Part shown: in pieces, positions 46,449-57,669 of the stretch
How positions within the stretch are numbered: the first letter of the stretch is position 1
Layout: every line of letters begins with the position of its first letter
NCBI GenBank assembly: GCA_049999765.1
Contig: JBNGIQ010009119.1
Coordinates: forward strand, 92,541-156,540
Direction of reading: 5' to 3'
DNA length: 64,000 bases
Source of the DNA: Phaeoceros laevis
Taxonomy: Eukaryota; Anthocerotophyta; Anthocerotopsida; Notothyladales
Translations under genes and position numbers: made by a program
The notes under the pieces: model-generated
Database searches by the model: none
The model's input: only the letters and a program-made list of their open reading frames with translations
What the model was told of the DNA's origin: nothing

Positions 46449-49425
46449 ATGGGGTTGGTGAGCACAGCGCTGGGCCTGATCGGGTTCGGCTGGGGGATCA
46501 GCATCGGGATCCTCGTCGGATACTTTATCTTTATCTACCTCCAGCCTATCGAAGTGAAGGTAAAGGCATTCCCAACCACACCCAGCTTTTTGTTGGCGGG
46601 CTGCATTTGCGTGGGAAGGGGCATGGTTTTGTCACCACTGCTGTTTGGAGATATTCAGGATACGTACTCGTTTCGGGTGAATTGCTGCTGTCAGATCGTT
46701 GCCGAAGCTTCCTGAGAAGGCTTTATCAAGTCATTGTGATTTCTTACTCACCACATTGAGGTGCATGCGTTCTCCGTTTTGCAGGATCCAATCATCAGGC
46801 CACTATCTGAACTGGACTCCAAAACTTTGCAGAGCTTACTGCCGGAAATACCTCTGTGGGTCAAATGCCCTGACTATGACAGGGTAAGCATTGTTTTAGC
46901 TCAAAGCCTCCAAGGTGATTTGGCTCGTCAGTATGGCTGGCCCGTGACTTTGTTGGTCTGAGAAACACTGGGTCGACGGCAATTAATCTACTTTGAATGC
47001 TTCAGGTGGACTGGCTCAACAAGTTTGTTCATGATCTGTGGCCTTATTTGGATAAGGTAATTTCTTCTTAGGTGTTGGACATGTCGTTGGAGTTAGCTGA
47101 CTGCCTCAGCTGATCTGGGCAGATTTGCCACTGTCAGATTTCTCACTGTCAGATTTGCCAAGAGTCTCCAGCCAGACCTTTAGCTGAATCCGTTATTTCT
47201 TTTGGTCTCCGCTTCTCAGGCTATTTGCAAGCAAATACGTGAAATTGCAAAACCTTACATCGAAGAATATGGGCCCAAATACAAGCTTGATTCTATTGAG
47301 TTCGAGTCTTTGACTCTTGGCAGTTTGCCACCAACTATCACTGGTATGCCGTTCAACCTTGTGGTTTGCCTTTGCGAGCTTGGAATGTTACAAGGTAACT
47401 TACAGAGCACCTTCTCATCCTTGTCTTTATGTCATGTCAGGTGTGAAGGTTTATGACACCCAGGAGAAAGAAATGATCATTGAACCTGCTATCAAGTTTG
47501 CTGGCAACCCCAACATCACTGTTGTTGCTAAAGCTTTTGGACTAAGGGCCACGGTGCAAGTGAGTCTTTTGTGATGAGCTAAGTTATCGACTTCTTGGGG
47601 TCAGGTAAACTGGGGGACATCGTAAATGACAAAGGGTGTTTTGCAGGTTGTAGATGTGCAGGTGTTTGCCACTGCGCGTGTAACTTTCAAGCCTCTGCTG
47701 CCCGTTTTTCCTTGTTTCGGTAAAGTAATTGTTTCGTTGATGGAGAAGGTGAGGAACAACTCCGGCACAGTGTAACTGTGCATTTTGTCCTGTAGGGAAT
47801 GGGTTTTCAGTAGACTGATGCTTACTGTGTGCAAACTTGTCAGCTGAGATTGTTAAGGCTGAGGTTAATTCGTCTTCTGATCAAATGAGAGAAGTAACCA
47901 AAGCTGTCGTGCTAATGTGTGCAGCCTCACGTTGATTTTGGGCTAAAGCTGCTTGGTGGTGATTTGATGGCGATACCTGGCTTATACGGCATTGTGCAGG
48001 TTCCACTACTGCATGATACTGGAAAGTTGTCCTTACGTTTCATTTTTTGTCAGTTCCAGCTGTCTGTCGTTTTGAATACGCGGGTGTTCTTTTAGGAAAT
48101 TATCAAGGACCAAGTTGCCAAGATGTATCTGTGGCCAAAGGCCTTAGAGATTCCAATCATGGAGGATTCAAGGTCCTTCCTTATTTTGCTCATTCCTTAG
48201 TTTTGTCAAAGATGCTTCTCCTCTCTGACATGGTGAATTATATTTGTCTCTTCAGTGCTGCGAAAAAGCCAGTTGGTATACTGCATGTGAAAATAGTGCG
48301 AGCAAAGGGTTTGAGGAATAAAGATCTTTTAGGCAAATCAGATCCTTATGTAAAGATCTCACTGGGCTCAGGCACTCTTCAGTCAAAAAAGACGACAATC
48401 AAGATGGACAACCTTAACCCTGAATGGAATGAGTCATTTACTCTTGTCGTCTCAGATCCTGAATCGCAAGCTTTGGAAATTACAGTATATGACTGGGAAA
48501 AGGTGAAGAGCTATTCTCTACGCTTAGTGCTGCTTGGTGGTTTGCACGCATTCTGAGAAAACGTTTTCTGATGCAGATCGGATCACATGAGAAACTTGGG
48601 ATGCAAGTAATTCCCTTGAAGTCGCTTAAGCCGGAGGAGAAAAAAGAGTTGACAGTGGACCTTGTGAAGACCATGGATCCAAATGATACGGCAAACCAGA
48701 AGGCTCGTGGTCAGCTGGTGCTTGAGCTTGAATACAAGCCCTTCAAAGAGGATGAAGACTTCAACCTTGAAGATGATGGAAATTCTGGTGTTGAAAAAGC
48801 ACCGGAGGGCACACCTGCTGGAGGTGGGTTGTTGGTTGTGATTATACATGAAGCAGAGGATGTTGAGGGCAAGCACCATACCAATCCTTACGTGAGGCTT
48901 GTCTTCAGGGGAGAGGAAAGGAAAACCAAGGTAGTTGGCCTGTGCATGAGTGCATGGCAAAGTTGATTTGCAGTAGTAGAGAAGTTCCCTGGCCTCTTTA
49001 GCATTAATTCCGATGGAGTGTGTCCGTTAACATGTTTCTTTGTAGTACTGTTGCTTGTGTTAACCAAGTGGTTTGGTGGGTGCAGCATATAAAAAAGAAT
49101 AGAGACCCGAGATGGGATGAAAGTTTTGAGTTCTTGTTAGATGATCCCCCTGTAAATGACCGTCTACATGTGGAGGTTTTGAGTAAGAGCACTGGTCTTC
49201 ACATGATGCATTTCAAGGTAAGCTACTCCTCATTTCGGAGAATGTCAAAGGTTGGCTTGCACCCTCTCACGGTCTGTTCCGCTTGTGTTTTTACAGGAGT
49301 CTCTGGGCTACGTTGACATCAATCTGTCAGATGTCGTCAACAACAAGCGAATCAATGAAAAATATCAGTTGATTGATTCGAAGAATGGAAAAGTACAGGT
49401 GGAGCTGCAGTGGAGAACAAGCTAG
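46449..49425 (+). CDS. SYT1: Plant synaptotagmin (SYT1-type, SMP-C2A-C2B), 12 exons, 539 aa
   Basis: Tether at endoplasmic reticulum-plasma membrane contact sites, the plant counterpart of extended synaptotagmins. The SMP domain carries lipids between membranes and the C2 domains dock on plasma-membrane phosphoinositides in a Ca2+-tuned way. Exons: 46449-46559, 46785-46883, 47006-47056, 47220-47343, 47441-47559, 47647-47748, 47925-47999, 48096-48172, 48256-48502, 48577-48930, 49086-49217, 49297-49425; all in phase, 1620 bases; Arabidopsis SYT1 has 541 residues. Residues 1-35 form a membrane anchor (GFGWGISIGILVGYFIFIYL). The SMP domain spans about 65-250 (WLNKFVHDLWPYLDKAICK..). C2A carries the acidic loops GKSDPYVK, NPEWNE and YDWEK. 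C2B carries NPYVRLVF and DPRWDESF. Confidence 0.97.
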
Positions 49426-50910
49426 GATCCAATAACCTGGAGCTTTGTCTTGTTGTATGTCTTACCACTATCACGGTGAAGTATTCGGTGATTTTTTTAT
49501 AACTAGTGGACAAACAGCAGCCCACCTACTTCTGTTATGTGAGATGGGAGATTCTTGATCTGATTGTAATATATACAAGAGATTATGGAGATAAGAACTC
49601 TGTATGCTATTGTCGTTTTTCGTGATTCATTGTCTGTCCGTTGTTAGAAATCCTACGCAGACGAGTCTTTACGCACATTGCGGGAAAGTGTCGACCTCGA
49701 TGAACGCTGTGCTCGCCTTGGCCGCTCTGAGCCGGGAGGGTACCTGAATATAGAAGAAGAAGAAGAAATTATATTACAGGAATATAGCCAACCTCCGGGT
49801 CACCGTCGAGCGGTGGTAGCTACCGGCACACGCCGGTAGTTGTCATCAGTGGTTGCTGTAGCTGCCTGTACGAGGTACTAGCAACACCGAACTACTGACA
49901 GCCAAGAAGAATTCCATGGACGTTGCGCTAGTGAAGGTACTGCAAAACATGGATTGGCACCTGTCCAATAAGGATTCCGCTGGAGAGGAGACCGATACGC
50001 GGACCGGTGATGACGGCGGTGAAGACTCCGGTGACATGCGTTTCCTCTTGGCACTTGCTATTATTCATTTATTTTTCACCCTTTTACTTCCCGTAATTGA
50101 AAACGTGATAGGTATTATGGCTTTACAACCGGAAGTTTGCTACCGTTTACTATGTTTTAGTTTACTACCGTAATACACACGAAGTTTACGACGTGGTTTA
50201 CAAAGGTTAAGGAATGCATAGTTAAGTTGTAAAACTGCCCCAAACGTTGTAATCCCGTAGTAATAAGGCATTGTTAAAGTGACACATTTCTTGTAGTGGC
50301 ATTTGCAAATCCAATTTTGCAAAGAACATTTCTATCTATGAATTTGCAAATCTTTTGTTCTGCTGCTGTTTTGAGCAATCAGCTCCAGTTACTGCTTGCG
50401 AGATGTCCTTGCAGATCCAGTAGCTAGTGCAATGCAAATGGTCTGACAGCTATATTCAAAAGGTACATGAATTGTTGGTGCATAGGACACCCCTCCCACA
50501 ATTTCAAACGCTCTTCAAAGAGGCAGAACTCATGTTCCGGACAAAAACAAGGTCACTGCACATGCCTGGGCATGGACTACAGCGAGCATAGATGACTTAT
50601 ACCCTCGTGAACCGAGCAGCTTTTTCAAGCAAGCATGAACCATGAGCATGATGCGAAAGCCACGAGCTATGAAAGGGGTGCAGATGAGCCATTTATATTT
50701 CCCACGATCGACAATGTGAAATTTATGCAAGGCAAGGGTGTACTTCTACAACTTGGAGGTTCATTCTTCCCAAGCGATCGTGGACATAGGTCTGTGAAGC
50801 TTTCCACTATGAAATCTTGCTCCTCAAGGCAGAACTTTAAGCATGTTACAAAACAACGTTTTGAACGCCAGCGCCCGTAGCTTCACTCCCTTCACCTCTG
50901 CCGTTTGCCC

Positions 50911-51112
50911 TCTCTCTTGATTTCTCTCCCCTCTTCCCATTGGCCCGGAAGTGGCCTCATGACCTGCAGCGCACAGCTCCGCGCTTCCCCTCCATACACC
51001 TCTCTCTCTCTTTATTCTCTCCCCTCTTCCCATTGGCTCTTGCCCCGCGCTTCCCCTACACCTCAGAGTCTCTCTCTCTCTCTTATTCTCTCCCCTCTTC
51101 CCATTGGCTCCT
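50911..51112. repeat. Three pyrimidine-rich repeats ending in CCATTGG
   Basis: The string 'tctcccctcttcccattgg' occurs at about 50925-50943, 51018-51036 and 51090-51108, each preceded by a CT run; copies 2 and 3 are separated by 'cgcgcttcccctacacc', whose partner lies between copies 1 and 2. Units are about 70-95 bases. The inverted CCAAT word could bind NF-Y, but no gene start is nearby. Confidence 0.75.
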
Positions 51113-51128
51113 TTTAACCCTTAAGTGC

Positions 51129-51154
51129 CGAACTCTACCAAGCGGTAGAGTTCG
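51129..51154. repeat. Perfect inverted repeat, 11-base arms, AAGC loop
   Basis: cgaactctacc at 51129-51139 and ggtagagttcg at 51144-51154 are exact reverse complements around the four bases aagc. As RNA it would fold into a short stable hairpin. It could be a terminator-like structure or the end of a small mobile element. Confidence 0.7.
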
Positions 51155-53063
51155 CCATCCAAAGCCGTTCCTAAAAAGTGGAAGTGTTGTTTCACTATAA
51201 AATATAGACTATATATATATGATTAGATTCCTCTCCTTAGCCTCTCTCCAAATCTGCAATCAATCTCAAATATGACCTCTAGAGGTCCCACCATGCCTTC
51301 CCGAATCCTTGACTAGGGCTCTAACCCAAGTTTATCTATGAGTAAACATACACATCCAAACCAGGCTTTTGCTCCTCACGCCCAGGAGGTAAACTCCTTC
51401 CCGAGCTTGCATGTGTCGCTTGGGGCTAGGCTCGGTAAAGTGGCTTGGTATTAAAAGATTGGTCTAGCAGACAAGGCGCGTGAAACTTGCCTGGAACCTG
51501 CGAGGCTAAGGTAGTGAATCACCTGTCCTTAGCCAGCTGCTTGAATCCTTTCTCGGGCAAGTGCCTTGAGTACCTGCCTAGGTAAGGATTCAATCGTGAG
51601 GGCACGCGTGCCATCACGATGAGGTCCAAAACCTCAGGGTGATGGCGCGTTCGCCACTAGTGGATGGTCGAAGGCACCTGTTGATGGCGTGGCACGACGT
51701 GAAACATTGTTTGCTAATAGTAAATATGAATGCACGTTACAGGGGTTGGGAAAGTAAAATCATGTTCGGAATAGGTTTGGTAAGTAAGGGGTGAGCGACA
51801 TGGAACCAGGATGAACCCCGTACACACCTCATAAGAATCCTCGATTAGGTGGACGTTTCGTCCGAAGCCCGGTCCTTTAAGGGTCAACCCTTTTTTGTGG
51901 GCGAACACGGGAGCCCAAAAACGTAGTCCACTTCAGGTCGTTGCCGTGCAATTTTACCGGGGCCTGACCTGCTCGTGAATCGGTGCCCGGTGGAGGCTGG
52001 TCAAGTGGCTACCTTGGTTTCCTAGTTACACCAGGGCGGTTGGCTTCGCGTTGCTGCTTCGTGTCGCGGGGCACGGCCTCAGCAGCACCGGTGGTCAGCT
52101 TGTGGTTAAGCTGCGCGGCCGGTGAAACTTGCCATCCCAGGGAATCCCGGTGACCGACGCGGGCTGCAGGAGGTCAATACCTCAATTTCCGCATCTTCTA
52201 GCAGCATTTTGATCATGATAACTAATCTTGTTCTATCCACATGTGGTATGGTTGGAAAGAGGGAATCAAGGGGCACATTCTGACATGAGGCTCAGCAAAA
52301 ATGGAGGAGAGATACATAACATATGCCACTTCAAAGTCCAAATCGTCCAATATCTGTACTGCCCCACGATAAAGGGTTAACCCGGCCCGCCATTTTACGC
52401 GTAAAAGATTCTTAGGTTCTCTACTGCCCCCTAACGAGTCTGCCAACAATTCCAAGAAGCGTTTGATATGATCCAGTAAGCGGGACTCCCACTCAGCCGA
52501 TGCGCGAGGGTGCCGCTCCGCAAGACTCTCGGATACACGTTCTATGCTCTCCGAAACACGATTTTTTTTTTTTTAGAGCTTTTTTTAGGGGAACTCATGC
52601 TAGACATTAGATATTGCAATACAAAACGTTCCACTTCAGCCACTATCAGCTCGTCCTCTAGAAACACTAAGTCCCTGTCTCTAGCGACCAGCAGAGTTCC
52701 CAACTTCCCAACATGCTAAAATAAACTGCCGCTGCGTTTCCCAGGAAAAGAAACTGCATTTAAATAAGTGAGGGGTGAGGGGTTTGTGTCATTACTGAGG
52801 GGTTTGTGTCATTTTCTGGAACAAGAGCAGCTGGGATGTCCCAACAACCCCGCTGGTAGTTGACTCCGGTCTAAAAGACAGAACATTCAGGCAGGGCAAC
52901 CAGGTGTGGATATCTGCGTCTCGGTTGGGAATGGCGGATTGTGCTCAACTAGCGCTTCGGTGCCTGCTATCTAAAGCTGTGCTGATTAGCACACTGTTCA
53001 CTCTGCCAGGATTCCTGCCTCACTTGGTGTCGAGGAGTAGTGCATAGCCGGACGTATGAACAA

Positions 53064-56000
53064 ATGACAGAGCCGTCGGGTGCCGGCCCTCAGGGCCGTG
53101 TGGTTGCTCACTTTGTAAGAATTGGCAAGTCGCTAGCGAATTCTTCTTCCATTCGAGTTGTTATTCCGGTCTGAGCATGCTGCTGCGTGGGACAGGATGC
53201 GGACTGCTTTTATGCACAGGCAGAGGTGCTGCGACGTCCGTATTTAAAGGACCGTCCGGTCGGCATCACTCAGGTTATATCCTAGGACCCTGCCCTCCTC
53301 TGGTTGCTGATATATGCCAATGTAAGCATGCCAATTCTCACTTCCTCTGCTGGCAAGCAGAAATTTTTGGTGGTGACTTGCAACTATGTGGCACGCAGCT
53401 TGGGGGTTCCAAAAATGGCTTCAATCGATGATGCAAAACGAAGGTTTGAGTTTTCATCTCCTTTTCCTGTTTGCGAATTCTACTCAGCGGCTGAGTTGTT
53501 GGTTCATCGCAAAACCGAGCGGTCACGTGTTCAAGAGCTGTGAGATACTTAGTCTCCCACTTTTGGGTATAGATGTCCAGAACTCGTCCTTTTAAATGGG
53601 GAAGACTTGACACCGTATAGAGTCGCCAGCAAGCAGATACTTGGAGTTCTAGGGCGTTTTGGCATTGTTGAAAGGTACTCTTTGAAATCCAACTTGTATT
53701 TCTCGTATACCTGTACTTCTCGTTTCAGGGTCGGATTGTAACTATTTTGAGCCATTAGCATCTCTTCTTGGATCACAATGTGAACTTCGTGTTCAGGCTT
53801 GGACTGGACGAGGCTGCTGTCGATATTAGTGCTGAAGTTGCGAACAGGTTGGCTGCTGGAGCAAGTGTCCAAAACTTTTCTGGTCACATAATTGGTGCAC
53901 AAGTAGGTGAAACCTACATAGTGCCATCTACTATGGCTCCACAATCACAAGACACCTCTGATCATGTCCTCATGCTCGCCAGCCACCTTGTCAGCGAAAT
54001 CCGCATGGCTGTTGAGCGAGAGACAGGTTTTTGTCTGTCTTGCGGAATTTCTCACAATGTATGGGTACCTGTTCTAGCTGCATTGCACATTGTCTCCAGA
54101 GCCTTCGCATCATCCATCTGTTGTTGAGAAGACCACCCCTCACAAGGTATTACTTCCTGACAGGTCCTCTTGTCTTGTCTTGGACGATCTTGTGCAGAAA
54201 ATGCTTGCAAAGCTTGTTTGCTCCGTTAACAAGCCAAACAAACAGACCAGTCTTCCACAGGCTGCTGTGGCCAGCTTTTTGGATCCACTTCCTGTTAGAA
54301 AGGTATGTCGGTGATAGAGATATTGAGCAGCTACTTCTTTGTTAGGGATGTGACCCTGTTCTTACGTTGAATTGGTATACATCGAACACCTTCTTACATC
54401 TCGCTTTGTGCACCAAACTGAACTGGTGGTCTACACCCAGATTCCTGGTGTTGGTAAGCGCACCGAGTCATTGCTAAATGAAATGGGAGCCGAAACCGTT
54501 AAGGATGTCCAAAACCTTAGTCTCGACCAACTATCTGCCAGGTAGTTGTTGCTATTGAACGCTGAGATCTATGGTGCAATGCGCTCTAAGGTATCCAAAC
54601 ACCTGACCTTCTTGCTGTTGATGGTTTCTGACAGGTTAGGAGATCGAATCGGTACGTTGCTGTACAATGCATGTAGAGGTTGTGATCCAACTCCTGTCCG
54701 TGACAAAGGCCACCCGAAATCTTTGTCCGTAGAAGACTCATTTAGAATGTGCACAACAATGAATGCTGCAGAAGTACGACCTTTATCCCATTCTTTGTTT
54801 TAGCCTGCAAGCATTCCACACTTCGCAAAGCTGTTAGCCTTTCACACCTTTGCACTGTTGAGGGGATTCTAATGTGCTTGGTATACGTCATCTCAGGAAA
54901 GACTGCGATCACTAGCACCTGACTTGGTCTACCGGTTGGACACAGATCGGGAGGAAACTGGGCGGAAACCAGCTCTTTTCACTTTGAAGTGGCGTTATCA
55001 AGAGTCTTGGTAATTGATTTGGAGACTGGTGGTGAGGAAGAGAGGGTTTGCGTAGATGTCGCTAGGAGTTTTTCTTGTCAACATTGCTACGTTTGACGAA
55101 CAGGAGCCTAGAATCATGTCGTTAGTGTTATGAAATTTATTAAGTGGCTGTTTTTGGCAGGAAGTTCACAAGTCTATCAGCACCAATGCCTCCTGATCTG
55201 AGCACAAAGTCTGCTGCCTTGGAAAAACGAGTTGAAACAGCGGTTGAGGTAGCCATGAGACTACTAGCGAAAGGTCTGAGAGGGCGTCCTTCATACAATC
55301 TTGCAGTCCTGAACATTGGCGCTACTAATTTTGGACCCGAAACCACTGGAGGACTAAAGTCCGATATACGACTCTTCCTTACAACTCCCGGCAAATTGCC
55401 AAAGAAGGATTCTCCTGTGGTGCCGAGCAAGCGGGAAGCACGGGCTCGACGAGAGCTTTCTGAAAACAGGAAAGCTGTCAGTGTCGGGTCGTCGCTTTTG
55501 TCTGCTCCAGAGCAGGAGAGCTGTGCGAAACGGTTTAGGCTCTTCAATGTGCTTGCAGCTGCAGAGGAAACAGAAAGGAGTCTTCAGATGGGCCATGCGG
55601 ATGATGGTGAGACCTCTGAAGACAACAAATGGGAAGACATTAGAGGTTGTGCAGGTGAGATTTAAATGAGTTGAGCAAATTTGTTTCCTTATGACTGTTT
55701 CATCCGTCGTTGCCTTGCTTCATCCTTTCCTAAGTCGCTTTTGTTGCTTGGCACAAGATCCGATGAGAGCTACTTGGAATAACGAGCACCAGGGGAATCT
55801 TTTTGTTCAAGAGGATTTGCCCGGTGGTTTAAGCCTCCGCAAAACCAGTGGCACGGTTGGTGGTTCAGTGGCCTTGCGTTCCTATGGGTGTCAGGAAATT
55901 GCTGCCAGTGAGGTGGACCAGATTTCAACATGTCACGGTGAACTGACTTCGAGAAGCAAATTCGGTGAAGTAGATGGAGATGCATGGCAGTTGCCAGATT

Positions 56001-56395
56001 ACAGCCATGAAGAACAGGGTGGAAATCAGGTGCAAGACTTAACCGCGCAGATATCTCCCCAGGCACTACGGTCTTGGTTCAGTAAACCAAGTGATGAGAA
56101 GCAACGGTGTCATGCTACAGAGAGCTCGAACAGCTCGTTTCGCTGTGCAGAATGCCAACAAGAAATAAGGACCAGCGATGCTGGCAGACAAGAACATGAG
56201 GACTATCATTTTGCCCTTAAGCTGGCGAATCAGGAGGGAAGTATGCGGGAGGGTAGACACGTAGTAAGTGTGTCTTCCACCCAAAAAGTGAAAAATAGTG
56301 GAAAGGGCAGAAGCGTAACATTGCCAAAGAGAGCGAAACTGCGGAATGCCACACTCGATTCTTTTGTAATACATCAGGAGAGTAGCGGTCTTTGA
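53064..56395 (+). CDS. POLI: Y-family DNA polymerase, iota-like core with eta-like UBZ and PIP tail, 11 exons, 721 aa
   Basis: Translesion polymerase of the nucleus. Exons: 53064-53114, 53196-53273, 53361-53443, 53573-53674, 53797-54058, 54198-54302, 54441-54541, 54635-54773, 54897-55009, 55161-55654, 55758-56395; all in phase. The core is closest to Pol iota: HFDADCFYAQAE (first catalytic Asp at 18), KFLVVTCNYVARSLGVPK, CPELVLLNGEDLTPYR and RLGLDEAAVDI (catalytic Asp109/Glu110), CGISHNKMLAKLVC, IPGVGKRT helix-hairpin-helix, then a little-finger domain. After a low-complexity linker, residues near 636-665 (CAEC....H..YHFAL) form a C2H2 ubiquitin-binding zinc finger of the Pol eta type, and TLDSFV near the end resembles the eta PCNA-binding box. 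Human iota instead has two UBM motifs. An upstream ATG at 53056 opens only a three-codon frame (MNK, then TGA), which may lower translation. A Pol eta that drifted is the main alternative. Confidence 0.86.
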
Positions 56396-56455
56396 ATGCG
56401 GCACAAGGAATGAGCCCTGATTCGACTGCTATCCCTGACCAGCTGCAGGTGATGA

Positions 56456-57014
56456 TCACTGGTGCAGCAGGTTGTCAAGGTACATGTTGAGGAAATAACG
56501 GCCTGTGGACTGAACATCGAGCCGCTTCTGACTGGCTTCATACTTGCCCCTCCTGAGCTGATACCGATAAGTCACGCCAGACACAATGTAGGGCTCCCCC
56601 TTCACTGTCACAGTCTCTCCGCACTGTGTGTTCTGCATAACAGCGCCGTTAACATTTCAGAACCATAAACCCTTGGACGCTTGCAAGATGCAGAGCACCA
56701 CAACTCACCGGAGGCAGGCTGTGGATTCCCAAGTGCCGCTGTGGAGGTGTGATGACGGTTACGTGGTAGGGTAGGAATTCTCTGTCTCCTTTATCCTTTT
56801 TCCTACACACCACCAGAAATCCACGACCCTGACCAAGGCAGCACAATTTGCAAGCAAGCCTTCAGCCGTTGTGAATTGACGGCCTTTCCAATGATGCAGG
56901 CAAGCGCGAGGCTTGGGCGTGATGGTTACGTACGGAGACAGGCGAGGTGGACTGAGATGGCGCCCAGCACCTGAAGGCTTGGTGCAGGGACTCTAACCGC
57001 GTTCCAACCGCCAT
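56456..57014 (-). CDS. Small conserved plant protein, 3 exons, 125 aa, unnamed
   Basis: Exons on the minus strand 57014-56934, 56828-56709 and 56632-56456 join in phase (378 bases). The N-terminal 27 residues are rich in Ala/Ser/Arg and could be an organelle presequence. The body reads GRGFLVVCRKKDKGDREFLPYHV.., then ETVTVKGEPYIVSGVTYRYQ and the ending QSTGRYFLNMYLDNLL. I recognise the style of an uncharacterised plant family but cannot name it; no catalytic motif is seen. Its stop codon lies 60 bases from that of the polymerase gene on the other strand, so the two 3' ends probably overlap as transcripts. Confidence 0.7.
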
Positions 57015-57669
57015 AATCGGAAGGGATAGTCTATGCCGGGGCTAAGCTTACTCTGACCTCTCACATCGTCTGCCTCTTCCGCCGGGTGTGATTGCTGAGC
57101 TCAATGAGGCGTTCCCGAGGAGCGGACCATCGAGGATGATGAAGCGAGCGACAACTCTGGATCCGCGCATACTGGTGAATGGGGTCCTGACTAGTGTGCC
57201 TCCGCTCTCTGCGCGTGTTATTGGTTACGGCACTTCGGAATCACTACACGCCGAACCAACGGGCGCACAGGATTTATAAGCATATTGAACGAACATATGT
57301 GTTTCGATCGAACGGACGTATGTGTCTTGATCGAGCATGATGGATTGGTATGTACTTCTGAGGCGGAAGATATGGTAAACACTGTTTTTTCGAGAACAAA
57401 ATCCTGGACAACAAAATCAAGCATCTTCCCATCTACAAGCGACTACAACCTAGAAGCACCTGAAAATTCCAACCTACATTCTACAAGAGTTTCACAACTT
57501 GTCCAAGCCAAAAACGTGAGACTAAGTGCCTCCAACGTTTGCCTGGCGTCACTGCTCCAAAGGTCCACGAACACCGTCAGCAGGTTCAGGCTCTCTGCAC
57601 ATGCCCAATGAAAAGTTTAATTGCAGCAAATCAGGCCATCATCAACATAAAGTAAAAGGCAAATCCAAG
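57015..57669. promoter_or_regulatory. Upstream region of the 125-aa gene and 3' flank of the SR gene
   Basis: No gene recognised. A minus-strand ATG near 57175 opens a frame of about 40 codons that ends before the 125-aa gene; it may be a leader frame or chance. Confidence 0.4.

Larger units (their letters stand above)
49426..53063. other. Long stretch without recognised genes
   Basis: Synaptotagmin 3' flank, then AT-poor repeat-like DNA. The minus-strand frame 52222-52455 and several short plus frames have no domain. It contains the CCAAT-bearing repeats at 50911-51112 and the perfect inverted repeat at 51129-51154. Nothing else can be named. Confidence 0.45.
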
